From the NCBI GenBank assembly GCA_030055595.1, contig JASFYH010000013.1:1-47959 (forward strand): a stretch of 47,959 bases of DNA. The letters run 5' to 3'. Position numbers and translations under genes: made by a program. A model generated the notes under the pieces. That model saw only the letters and a list, made by a program, of their open reading frames with translations, searched no databases and had not been told where the DNA came from. Of the stretch, positions 40,495-47,860 are shown in pieces; the stretch's first letter is position 1; each line of letters starts with the position of its first letter. Origin of the DNA: Archaeoglobales archaeon (GTDB taxonomy: Archaea > Halobacteriota > Archaeoglobi > Archaeoglobales > Archaeoglobaceae).

Positions 40495-41696
40495 TTCTTC
40501 AGAAAGCTAAGAGCTCTCTCGCCTATCCTTGTTGGATCCATTCCAAAAACTTCCAACCCTGGCACTATTACGCGGACTGTAGGAATTCCGAGCTCTTCTC
40601 TTGTCAGATCAACCACTATAGCCCTTTCAAATCCTTTTTTCTTTAGCAAGCTCAACGTGATCTCTATGTCCTCTCTTAGATCCTCCGTGGAGAACTTTGG
40701 AAGCTTGCGGAGCTCGACTTCTTCGCTTCTTTCAAACCAGTGCCTGTTTATCCTTTTCATTCTCTCATAACCCGCTCTTCTCATTACTTCAGCCTTTACT
40801 GTGTCTTCTCTTGCTCCTTGGATCTGAACAAGCCTGCTCTGGGCAACCTCCAAAATTGCCCTTATGCATGCAACTTCAGGCTCAGAATGAGCACCAAAGC
40901 CAAGCGTTAACAATGCGGGATCCTTTAAGGTCACGTCGTCAGAAACTGCAGAAACAACAGGAATTTTAAGATCGCTTGTGAGATCCCTTAAGAAGATCTC
41001 AATTCCCGCTTTTTTGAACTTCTCAATTAATTCCTGGATCAATGGATCGTCAGTTTCGATCACTTTACCGCCATTTCTGCAGAGCTCCGCAATGCTCCAA
41101 GCATCTCTTTCAACGACTTCCATCAAGCCGTGCAGAATGGCTTCCTCAATAGTATTTCCAGAAGCAAGACCATTCGTTGAAGTCCTGAATAGATGTAGAT
41201 CTCCAATGGGAGAATAGGGATGAAAGACCGCACTTACCGGCACGAGGATCTCTTCATTCTGAATTAGATCATAGCCCCATACCCATCTAAGCACCACATC
41301 TTCGGTGAAAGGAGTCTCTCTTGGAAGGATCAGAAGTCGGGGATCAATTGCATTGTATTCTTCTGAGATCTGCCTATAATTTCCCTTGATCGTCTTTTCA
41401 TTCCTAAACTCCGCGGAGTATCTCTCGAAGCTCTCCATTATTGCGGAGATCTTTGCCAAAGTTTCTGTTAGACCCTTGCCAGAATAAACGGACACCGCCC
41501 CTTCAGCAGCAGTTGGCCTTATCGCTGAAAATATTGGGATCCCTATTCTGTCCAGCCCAGTTATATTTGCAAGTCTTGTAATCCCAGCGATTTTTATTTT
41601 TGGCTCAATCCAGCTTAGAGTTTCTTCAGGCTTTCTCGCCCTATGTGTGCCGTCCTTGAACGCTTTTTTGACACTTCTGAGCTCAATCTTAGCCAT
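40491..41696 (-). CDS. ycaO: YcaO-family thioamidation enzyme (marker 1 type)
   Basis: 401 residues. ATP-dependent cyclodehydratase-like enzyme that activates a backbone amide. GTHRARKPEETLSWI, ITRLANITGLDRIGIPIFSAIRP and MESFERYSAE fit the archaeal YcaO type called methanogenesis marker 1, and ATP/Mg ligands in MEVVERDAW are present. With TfuA, it makes thioglycine in McrA of methanogens. No mcr gene lies here. ATG 41696 is chosen because a TATA-like TTTTTAACC (41717-41725) lies 25 bases upstream; upstream in-frame codons cover that box. Confidence 0.92.
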   Translation of the reverse strand: MAKIELRSVKKAFKDGTHRARKPEETLSWIEPKIKIAGITRLANITGLDRIGIPIFSAIRPTAAEGAVSVYSGKGLTETLAKISAIMESFERYSAEFRNEKTIKGNYRQISEEYNAIDPRLLILPRETPFTEDVVLRWVWGYDLIQNEEILVPVSAVFHPYSPIGDLHLFRTSTNGLASGNTIEEAILHGLMEVVERDAWSIAELCRNGGKVIETDDPLIQELIEKFKKAGIEIFLRDLTSDLKIPVVSAVSDDVTLKDPALLTLGFGAHSEPEVACIRAILEVAQSRLVQIQGAREDTVKAEVMRRAGYERMKRINRHWFERSEEVELRKLPKFSTEDLREDIEITLSLLKKKGFERAIVVDLTREELGIPTVRVIVPGLEVFGMDPTRIGERALSFLKK

Positions 41697-41716
41697 CGCT
41701 TTTGATTTTAGATCTG

Positions 41717-41725
41717 GGTTAAAAA
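41717..41725 (-). promoter_or_regulatory. TATA box of ycaO-tfuA
   Basis: TTTTTAACC on the minus strand, 25 bases before ATG 41696, giving a leaderless first gene. Confidence 0.5.
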
Positions 41726-41801
41726 GATTAATTGAAAATCCCACGCAGAGTGTTGACGAAAAATTAACAAATCTTCTGTCAAATATTAACTGGGTGATTT
41801 T

Positions 41802-42095
41802 TTGATTGCGGTGGAACTCATAGAGATTGGAGGAAAGAAAGCCCTCGGGCTTAAGGTTGAGCTACCGAATGCTCCTTTGCTTCTCATGATCTTTGGAGAG
41901 CTTGTAATTGGTTGCGGATACATAAGCATTGAGGCGATGGAAAAACTTGGGAATTGCGCATGTGTTGTTAAAGGTGTTAGAAGCTTCGAGGACATGCTAA
42001 ATGCGGAGATAGCAGGGCTTACTTCGAAAGCGGAAAAGCTTGGAGCAAGAAAAGGCATGAGAGTCAGCGAGTTTTTGGAAAGAATCGAGATTTGA
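41802..42095 (+). CDS. DUF1805 (YunC-like) protein, TTG start
   Basis: 97 residues. IAVELIEIGGKKALGLKVELPNAPLLLMIFG and VIGCGYISIEAMEKLGN match DUF1805 proteins, a small family of unknown function whose Bacillus member is YunC. TTG 41802 is preceded by GGGTGAT at good spacing, and no ATG is near. Divergent from ycaO with a 105-base gap. Confidence 0.8.
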   Translation: MIAVELIEIGGKKALGLKVELPNAPLLLMIFGELVIGCGYISIEAMEKLGNCACVVKGVRSFEDMLNAEIAGLTSKAEKLGARKGMRVSEFLERIEI

Positions 42096-42133
42096 TTAAG
42101 TATAGAAAAAATTTGTTGCTACAGATCTCAAAA

Positions 42134-42148
42134 CCCGCAAAAAGCGGG
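42134..42148 (-). terminator. GC-rich hairpin at the 3' end of tRNA-Lys
   Basis: CCCGC AAAAA GCGGG forms a perfect five-base stem that overlaps the last bases of tRNA-Lys. It could end transcription or compete with the acceptor stem during folding. Confidence 0.4.
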
Positions 42149-42218
42149 CCGGGAGGGATTTGAACCCACGACTGCGGGATTAAGAGTCCCGCGCTCTTCC
42201 TGGCTAAGCTACCGGCCC
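42145..42218 (-). tRNA. tRNA-Lys (CTT)
   Basis: Acceptor GGGCCGG/CCGGCCC with discriminator G, anticodon stem CGGGA/TCCCG and loop CTCTTAA (anticodon CTT). The T-arm is GTGGG TTCAAAT CCCTC with a T50-T64 mismatch. CCA is not encoded. Confidence 0.93.
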
Positions 42219-42297
42219 TTTTAGTTAGAACCAATTAGAGTTTCCCGTCAGCTTTTACTTGGTTTAGGTTTATAAGGATATCGAAATAGGAGATAAA

Positions 42298-42307
42298 TTT
42301 TTAAATA
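42298..42307 (+). promoter_or_regulatory. TATA box of the membrane/PIN-like gene trio
   Basis: TTTTTAAATA centred about 25 bases before ATG 42327. Confidence 0.5.
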
Positions 42308-42326
42308 CAAACTCTTTTTTTGTCTT

Positions 42327-42998
42327 ATGAGGTTCTTTACGATCCTCTTGATCCTATTAATCGCTTCAGCTTCAGCCCAGAAAGTTGAAGAAATAACGAA
42401 TTTGAACCTAACTGTTTTAGTGGACAATAAGGCTCATTTTAAATATGAGTTTACGATCAAGAACCTGATCGATAAGCCACTGGTTCCGGGAATTAGTGAA
42501 ATGAGACTCCAGAAAGTTGAACCAATTAATTTTCTTATTGTTCCCATTCCGTTTACTGAACACAGAAGTGCGGTCAAAGTTGATAATTTGAGAGCTTATT
42601 CTGGAAATATGAATTTCAAAACGAGTTTCGAAGAGAAAGAAGATTATTCCATAATCTATTACGAGATCTGGTATCCAATAGAGCCATACAGCGAGATGAG
42701 GTTAGTATTAGAATTCGATGCAGATCTCGTGGATCAGGGAATCCTATTCAAAAGTGTAACCGTGCCCGTTGGGGGAGATGTGGATATAAGAAACATAAAT
42801 TTAGACATTAGATCTGACTGGAAAACTTGCTACATCGAGCCAAAAGAGCTAAAATCAATTCCGGCGGGTCATTTAGCCTTTATAACTGCAGAATTCTCTT
42901 TGTTGCCATTGCCCATGCTACCGATTAGAGGTTACATACTATTCTGGGGGTTCGTGATCTTAGTTCTGGGAATAGCAGTGGTGTTTAGGAGAAAATGA
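42327..42998 (+). CDS. Secreted, C-terminally anchored membrane protein
   Basis: 223 residues. A signal peptide (ends near ASASA) is followed by an extracytoplasmic beta-rich domain of about 165 residues, then one C-terminal helix and a RRK stop-transfer end. I do not recognise the domain; its first part (NLNLTVLVDNKAHFKYEFTI) reads like an immunoglobulin-like or envelope-repeat fold. The next gene starts four bases before its stop, and both have signal peptides, so they probably assemble together in the cell envelope. Confidence 0.7.
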   Translation: MRFFTILLILLIASASAQKVEEITNLNLTVLVDNKAHFKYEFTIKNLIDKPLVPGISEMRLQKVEPINFLIVPIPFTEHRSAVKVDNLRAYSGNMNFKTSFEEKEDYSIIYYEIWYPIEPYSEMRLVLEFDADLVDQGILFKSVTVPVGGDVDIRNINLDIRSDWKTCYIEPKELKSIPAGHLAFITAEFSLLPLPMLPIRGYILFWGFVILVLGIAVVFRRK

Positions 42999-44407
42999 GA
43001 CTCTTTGCTATCATTCTACTGCTACTACTCGAGATCGCCAATGCCTGTGTGTTGGAGATAAGAGAAACGACTTTTTACGTTAATGGGACTCAGGAAGTGA
43101 GTAGAGACTGGATCGTGGTTAACTTCACGAATGAGTATCCCTACGAGATCTACGATGTTCAGATTGGGGAAATTGCCCAAATGCCCGCAGTTTTACCTGG
43201 ACAGAATGTCAAGATCGATCCATATCTAACTCTTGAACCTATAGAATTCCCAGTAGTGTTTAGGGCAAATTTTGAGGATCTGGGTAGCAAGAGTATAGTA
43301 GAGTATTCTGTGGTAAATCTGGGGGAAGAGCAATTGGAAATTTTAATTTCTTTTCCGAAGTTCGACAGTTTTCTGGGTTGTGAAGGCTGTGAGATCGATG
43401 AACGAATAAATTTTAACCTTTCAGTCTCTCCGAAGTCCTCTAAGAATTTTACAATACATGTAACTCGAAGTTTTCAAATTCCAGATGCGGAAGTGGGCTT
43501 TAAGTTTGTGAAGAGTCAAAACGTGAGTTTTGGCTTAAAAGTTCCAATGAGCATAGAGAAAGGAAACAAAGGTGAATGGATCGCAAGATTTCAAACTTCG
43601 AACCCAATTGACAGAGAAATCGACTTGGAAGTTAATGCTTGGGCAGATCTTTGTGGAAATAGAGTTGAAATTCTAAATGAAAGTATGAAGTTACCGCCGA
43701 AAGGAATTTTTTTGAATTCTACAGAGTTAAAAAGTGCTTGTGTCCCGATCTTCTTCTTCAAAGTCAGTGCAAGAGTAGAAGATCTTTGTAAATTCGAGAT
43801 CGTTCCGAGCTCGCTTATTGGAGGGAGATATGTTGTAGGTTATGCCACTCTAAAGGGACTCTCTTACGCCCCAATGACACCCGCAATACCAAATCCTCCG
43901 ATCGCGGGACCTTTTGCACCCACACCCATAATACCGCCCACAATACCACCTACTCCGCCCCCTCAAGCTCAACCAACTCCAAGCTCATTTACAACTGGTG
44001 TAGAAGTAGAAATTCCAAGTCCAAGGGCGTTAACTTTTGAGATTGCCGTAGTTTATGCAGCCATACTCCCTCCCGCTACATTCGGAGCTTTCTTGGCAAT
44101 GGTCTTTTTCCCGGTTTACAGCAGAAGGGGTATTGTGCTCTCCGGTAGAGATGCAAAAATAGCAGAGAGACTTGCTTTAAAGATAAGAGTTTACACGATC
44201 CCCTCAAATCCTGCAAGGAGAGGAATTTTAGTTGAACCCGATCGAGAGGTCGTCTCGGCTCTTATGTCCGCCGGCTTAGAATTGGAGGATGCGGAGTTGA
44301 TCGCAGTTGCCATAAAGGTTAAAAAGCCAATCATAACAAGAAATCAAATGGCGGTTAGATTTGCGTTATATTGTGGAGTTCCGGTGGTTGGTTATGGAAG
44401 ATCTTGA
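42995..44407 (+). CDS. Membrane protein with extracytoplasmic domains and a cytoplasmic PIN-like tail
   Basis: 470 residues. A signal peptide ends near ANAC. Beta-rich extracytoplasmic domains of about 290 residues follow, with Cys pairs such as CEGC that may form disulfides. Then come a Pro-rich stretch (about 295-335), one membrane helix (about 350-375) and a cytoplasmic tail of about 95 residues. The tail reads LELEDAELIAVAIKVKKPIITRN then CGVPVVGYG, like the C-terminal half of a PIN nuclease fold. It overlaps the preceding and following genes. Function unknown. Confidence 0.65.
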   Translation: MRLFAIILLLLLEIANACVLEIRETTFYVNGTQEVSRDWIVVNFTNEYPYEIYDVQIGEIAQMPAVLPGQNVKIDPYLTLEPIEFPVVFRANFEDLGSKSIVEYSVVNLGEEQLEILISFPKFDSFLGCEGCEIDERINFNLSVSPKSSKNFTIHVTRSFQIPDAEVGFKFVKSQNVSFGLKVPMSIEKGNKGEWIARFQTSNPIDREIDLEVNAWADLCGNRVEILNESMKLPPKGIFLNSTELKSACVPIFFFKVSARVEDLCKFEIVPSSLIGGRYVVGYATLKGLSYAPMTPAIPNPPIAGPFAPTPIIPPTIPPTPPPQAQPTPSSFTTGVEVEIPSPRALTFEIAVVYAAILPPATFGAFLAMVFFPVYSRRGIVLSGRDAKIAERLALKIRVYTIPSNPARRGILVEPDREVVSALMSAGLELEDAELIAVAIKVKKPIITRNQMAVRFALYCGVPVVGYGRS

Positions 44408-44933
44408 TACTTTAATGGAAGAAGTCCTTAGAAAAATGAGGATCCGAGATACGATCTCCGCTGTTCTGATCGCTTCAGCCTTTGTCATATTCGGTCTTCT
44501 CATGCTCGTTCTTTTAGACATTATTTTTGTCGAAAGTGCTCTAAAAAGCACGATCTCTATAATACTCCTGTGCGTGACATGGGCTCTTATGGTTAGTGGT
44601 ATATATATTCTAACCTCTATGCCAATCCCCAAACTTCCTCCAAAGCTCGTTGCAGACTCTTCCGGATTAATTGGGCTTCTTAAGAAAAAATATCCTGGAA
44701 AGATCTATGTATCGAGAGAAACTTTCAAAAAAATCCCACCAGCGGTTGGTCTGAGAGCAAATCTTGAGGTTTTAGATGTAGATCCAGAAGAGGTTAAAAA
44801 ATTTAGCAAATATGGAGAGGAGTTGGCTAATGCAATTGTAGCAGCAAAAAAGCTTAAAGGAAAAGTTGTAAGCTCTGAAAGAAAGAAAGTAGAAGATGTT
44901 GAAGTCATAATACCTGACGATCTTAAAATTTAG
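44394..44933 (+). CDS. Two-helix membrane protein with PIN-like cytoplasmic domain
   Basis: 179 residues. A short charged N-terminus is followed by two membrane helices (about 18-75), then a soluble domain with KLVADSSGLIGLLKKKYP and ELANAIVAAKKLKGKVVSSE. The order VADSSGLI, beta/alpha units and an A..A.KL.GKVV strand suggests a PIN fold, in which the usual acidic residue of the late motif is Asn here, so nuclease activity is uncertain. ATG 44394 follows GGTGG; the frame is open further upstream inside the previous gene. Confidence 0.65.
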   Translation: MEDLDTLMEEVLRKMRIRDTISAVLIASAFVIFGLLMLVLLDIIFVESALKSTISIILLCVTWALMVSGIYILTSMPIPKLPPKLVADSSGLIGLLKKKYPGKIYVSRETFKKIPPAVGLRANLEVLDVDPEEVKKFSKYGEELANAIVAAKKLKGKVVSSERKKVEDVEVIIPDDLKI

Positions 44934-44956
44934 TTTTCTGCAAATACTGCGAAAAG

Positions 44957-44966
44957 TTTATTAAAT
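44957..44966 (+). promoter_or_regulatory. TATA box of the universal stress protein gene
   Basis: TTTATTAAAT centred 25 bases before ATG 44986. Confidence 0.5.
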
Positions 44967-44985
44967 TCACACATTTTTTCTTTTT

Positions 44986-45381
44986 ATGGCGATATTGGTA
45001 GCGTTAGATGAAAAGTCGAAGAGAACGGAAAGGGTCGTTAGTTTCTCGGTTGAGGAGGCAAGATTAAGAAAGGAGAAACTAATTTTTGTGCACTCACTCT
45101 TTGGTGGCGAAAGAACTGAGCAAAAGGAGATCGATGCGGGAGAGGAACTTTTGAAGTGGGCAGAAGAGACTGTGAAGAAGTCAGGAGTAGATTGTGAAAC
45201 AAGGCTCCTTATTAGAGGAAAAGAAGCCGCAGAGGACATAGTTGAGCTTGCAGACGAGATCAAAGCAAGCATGATCGTTATAGGTGTTAGAAAAAGAAGA
45301 CCCGCGGGTAAAGTTTTGTTTGGAAGCGTTGCTCAAGACGTGATTCTGAACGCAAACCAACCCGTTATATGTATAAAGTAG
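44986..45381 (+). CDS. Universal stress protein (UspA) family
   Basis: 131 residues with the alpha/beta UspA fold. ILVALDEKSKRTERVV opens the chain, and VIGVRKRRPAGKVLFGSVAQDVI lies near the C-terminus. In ATP-binding members the pattern is GxxG then nine residues then G(S/T); here the second Gly is Lys, so nucleotide binding is uncertain. Leaderless promoter and its own transcript. Role in stress is family knowledge only. Confidence 0.88.
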   Translation: MAILVALDEKSKRTERVVSFSVEEARLRKEKLIFVHSLFGGERTEQKEIDAGEELLKWAEETVKKSGVDCETRLLIRGKEAAEDIVELADEIKASMIVIGVRKRRPAGKVLFGSVAQDVILNANQPVICIK

Positions 45382-45385
45382 TGGT

Positions 45386-45412
45386 AATATAAAAAATTTT
45401 TTATTTTAACTC
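45386..45412. terminator. Convergent A/T-rich terminator
   Basis: Between the stress-protein stop and the opposing gene's end lies an A/T block (AATATAAAAAATTTTTTATT) that gives T runs on both strands, suited to terminating both genes. Confidence 0.45.
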
Positions 45413-46582
45413 GTCCCACTTTCTCCTCTTCTTGAACCTAATTATGAAATTAATTGTGAATGCTAGCAAAATGATTAGAAACACCGCAATTAAGTAGCCC
45501 GAATAAGCCCTCAATGTTGATATGATGTCGAAACCTCCATTCTCCTTTGTAGAGGAAACTTCGTTAGCCAAATTCTCCACATCGTCCTTTAATTTGTAAA
45601 CAGCACTTTCAATCTTCTTAATTTCCTCGTAAGCCTTTGTGAACTTTTCCTGATCGATGTAATCTTTTATGCTCCGAAGACTTGTTTTTAAATCCTCATT
45701 GGTCGCTTTCAGGCTTGCATACCTTGAGCTCAGGTTTTTAAAATTCTCTGTCCCTCGAAGAGCTTGGATCAGAATTTCCAACTCATTAAGCTTTAAAGTT
45801 GCATTGCTTGCAATATCACTAAGTTTTTTATAAATCTCCTCTGCTCTAAGTTTATCTGCAAGACTTGTTAATTTCGATAAGACATCCTCTGCATTTTTAA
45901 GCTTCTCGTCAGCGGAACCGTAGTCACCCGCATTAAAATCTTTTTCACCAGAACTCAGAAGATTTTCGACATTCTGGAAATCTTTTTCATCGTATTTAAC
46001 ACCCTCAGCATCAAGTTTACTCCTAATTTCGGACAATTTTTGCTTAAGCGAATTTAGAGCTATATTAAATGCTGTTTTGTTCACAACTTTGATCTTTACG
46101 TCTTTTAGAGCATCTGAAGTCGCCTCCTCAGCCCTTGCGATCAGTATACTAATTTCTGAAAGCCTCAATGCAGTATCTGGAACCTTTCCTGTAAGGTTTG
46201 CAGAAATGTAATCAACTCCTTCTCGCCCTTCTTCGGAGATCGAGTAGTATTTAACTTCGATCGTGATAGAAGGATCTTCGAAGTCTTGTTTGACTCCAGA
46301 AACTCCAGCATATTTGATCTCTAAAGTCCAACTTGGATTTAACAACGTCGTTCGGAAATAGTAGCTTCTTGGATTTCCTTGTTCTCCTCCAATTTTTAGC
46401 TTCTCGCTTGAGGTTTTTGGGGATATGATATAATTCACTTGAATTGTATCTCCAGCGAAGAAATGATCTTTTTCCGGAGAAATTTTTATGTCTATGCTGA
46501 AATTAGCGGGAGTTAAAGTTTCCAGAGCTATTGCTGTGTGCATTAGTATTAGGACAATTGTCGCTCCGATTAGCATTCGCAT
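45401..46582 (-). CDS. Secreted coiled-coil protein with C-terminal membrane anchor
   Basis: 393 residues from ATG 46582. A signal peptide (ends near AIA) is followed by an extracytoplasmic beta-rich domain of about 110 residues (SIDIKISPEKDHFFAGDTIQVNYII), a long helical coiled-coil region (about 140-345) and one C-terminal helix with a basic end. This looks like a cell-envelope protein that reaches out from the membrane. A TATA-like TTTTTAAATC lies 25 bases before the start. Family unknown to me. Confidence 0.7.
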   Translation of the reverse strand: MRMLIGATIVLILMHTAIALETLTPANFSIDIKISPEKDHFFAGDTIQVNYIISPKTSSEKLKIGGEQGNPRSYYFRTTLLNPSWTLEIKYAGVSGVKQDFEDPSITIEVKYYSISEEGREGVDYISANLTGKVPDTALRLSEISILIARAEEATSDALKDVKIKVVNKTAFNIALNSLKQKLSEIRSKLDAEGVKYDEKDFQNVENLLSSGEKDFNAGDYGSADEKLKNAEDVLSKLTSLADKLRAEEIYKKLSDIASNATLKLNELEILIQALRGTENFKNLSSRYASLKATNEDLKTSLRSIKDYIDQEKFTKAYEEIKKIESAVYKLKDDVENLANEVSSTKENGGFDIISTLRAYSGYLIAVFLIILLAFTINFIIRFKKRRKWDELK

Positions 46583-46602
46583 GGAAAAAGTTTGCAATAT
46601 AG

Positions 46603-46612
46603 ATTTAAAAAA
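46603..46612 (-). promoter_or_regulatory. TATA box of the coiled-coil protein gene
   Basis: TTTTTAAATC on the minus strand, 25 bases before ATG 46582. Confidence 0.45.
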
Positions 46613-46699
46613 TTTTTCTTTCCCAATACTTTTTCATATTAATGTGTGAATGGAAAATGAAACTAAAATAAAAAATGCATTTTTTGTTTTGAGACGGAG

Positions 46700-46708
46700 A
46701 TAAATATT
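46700..46708 (+). promoter_or_regulatory. TATA-like box before the integrase frame
   Basis: ATAAATATT is centred 24 bases before ATG 46728, in DNA inferred to be chromosomal. It may have arisen by chance, but it would allow expression of the integrase part. Confidence 0.35.
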
Positions 46709-46727
46709 CTAAAATAGATCCTTGCAA

Positions 46728-47732
46728 ATGCCCGGAGCCGGATTTGAACCGGCGACTATGCGGTCTTCAGCCGTAGAAACCACTAAAACGGAGATTTACG
46801 AGAAAGAAGCCATTAAACCAGAGATAACCGAGACACAATATAAGACAACATATAGCAAGCCAAAATTTGATGACATCGATAAAGAAGACTTTATTAGATT
46901 TTGGACATCGGAAAGAAAACAAAAAACGAATGTTAATCGGGCTCAGAAGTTATATAATGTTCTCAAGAAGGTTCTTAATGGCAAAGAAATAAGCTTAGAT
47001 TCTCTTAGGGAAGGATTCCACAACACAACGAATAAAAAAGATTATGTAAATGCTGTAAGAGTTCTTTTGGATTACCTCAGGAATAGAAAAGTAATTAGCA
47101 GACAGGAATACGAGGATATGCTTGAGGTTGATTTCTTGACTCCGATTAAATCAGAGCCCGAAATAGTTCCAGAAGCTACAAAAGAGGAGGCTGACAAAGA
47201 CATTAAGAAAGCCTTAGAATGGATAAAGGAAAAATGGAATAATGATGAATTTACTGTAAACTTCTTTAAGCTTATAGTATTCAGTGGAATAAGAGATGAC
47301 CATGCCTATAAGCTATTAACTACCTTTGATCAAGCAAATTTGGAAATAAACGAGAAATTAGGAATAGCTCGATATAGAACCATGAAAATAGGAACAAAGA
47401 TTAAAAGGAGTTTTTACGCATTTATGCCTTTGGAGTTTGCAAAGAAGCTTAAACGTTATGAAAACGTCTTAGACCTTTCGACTTATCGGAATAGAATAAA
47501 TCCGAAACAGTGGAAGCCTAAAAAACCTGAATGGCGAAATACATGGATAAATGGGCATAATATAAGAAAATGGTTTCCAAATTTCCTTAAACGCCATGGT
47601 GTAGAGCTGATTTATAGAAAATTCTTTATGGGTCATTCAATCGGGGAAGTCATTGAACATTATGAAAACATTGAACAAAACAGCTGGAAAGAATACGCTA
47701 AAGTTGTGGACAGGTTTCCGATTGAGCCTTAA
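46728..47732 (+). CDS. int: SSV-type tyrosine integrase, C-terminal part beginning in the att core
   Basis: 334 residues from ATG 46728 (TTG 46722 is also open). The first 17 codons (PGAGFEPATMRSSAV) are the antisense of the tRNA-Phe half. A helical core-binding region (about 50-150) follows, then the catalytic domain with Arg189 in SGIRDD, His277 and Arg280 in HNIR, His303 in MGH and Tyr312 in EHYENI. All catalytic residues are present. By SSV logic this is int(C), and the true N-terminus lies at the element's other end. If that is right, the chromosome ends at about 46728 and element DNA runs rightward. Confidence 0.82.
   Translation: MPGAGFEPATMRSSAVETTKTEIYEKEAIKPEITETQYKTTYSKPKFDDIDKEDFIRFWTSERKQKTNVNRAQKLYNVLKKVLNGKEISLDSLREGFHNTTNKKDYVNAVRVLLDYLRNRKVISRQEYEDMLEVDFLTPIKSEPEIVPEATKEEADKDIKKALEWIKEKWNNDEFTVNFFKLIVFSGIRDDHAYKLLTTFDQANLEINEKLGIARYRTMKIGTKIKRSFYAFMPLEFAKKLKRYENVLDLSTYRNRINPKQWKPKKPEWRNTWINGHNIRKWFPNFLKRHGVELIYRKFFMGHSIGEVIEHYENIEQNSWKEYAKVVDRFPIEP
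46729..46773 (-). other. Attachment site: 3' half of tRNA-Phe (GAA)
   Basis: On the minus strand the sequence reads anticodon loop CTGAAGA (GAA), stem base CCGCA, variable TAGTC, T-arm GCCGGTTCAAATCCGGC, acceptor 3' strand TCCGGGC and discriminator A. The 5' half is missing, and pairing of the anticodon stem fails after three bases. A half-tRNA of about 45 bases fused to an integrase gene is the duplicate att core of an SSV-type integration. The intact tRNA-Phe should lie to the right, outside the window. Confidence 0.75.
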
Positions 47733-47860
47733 TTTTTTAATCTTCTTTCTATAAAACCTTTTATTTTTTGAGTTCAGTCTTCTGAAAACGAAAAAGCCTT
47801 TAGGATTTTTATCGGATTGCTTATTTTAAGCTATAACCGCATTCTTGAAGGTGGAAAAGG

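Noticed and set aside
46729-46800. Complete tRNA-Phe gene on the minus strand
   Set aside because: No GCCCGGA 5' acceptor strand or D-arm is present; only the 3' half matches.
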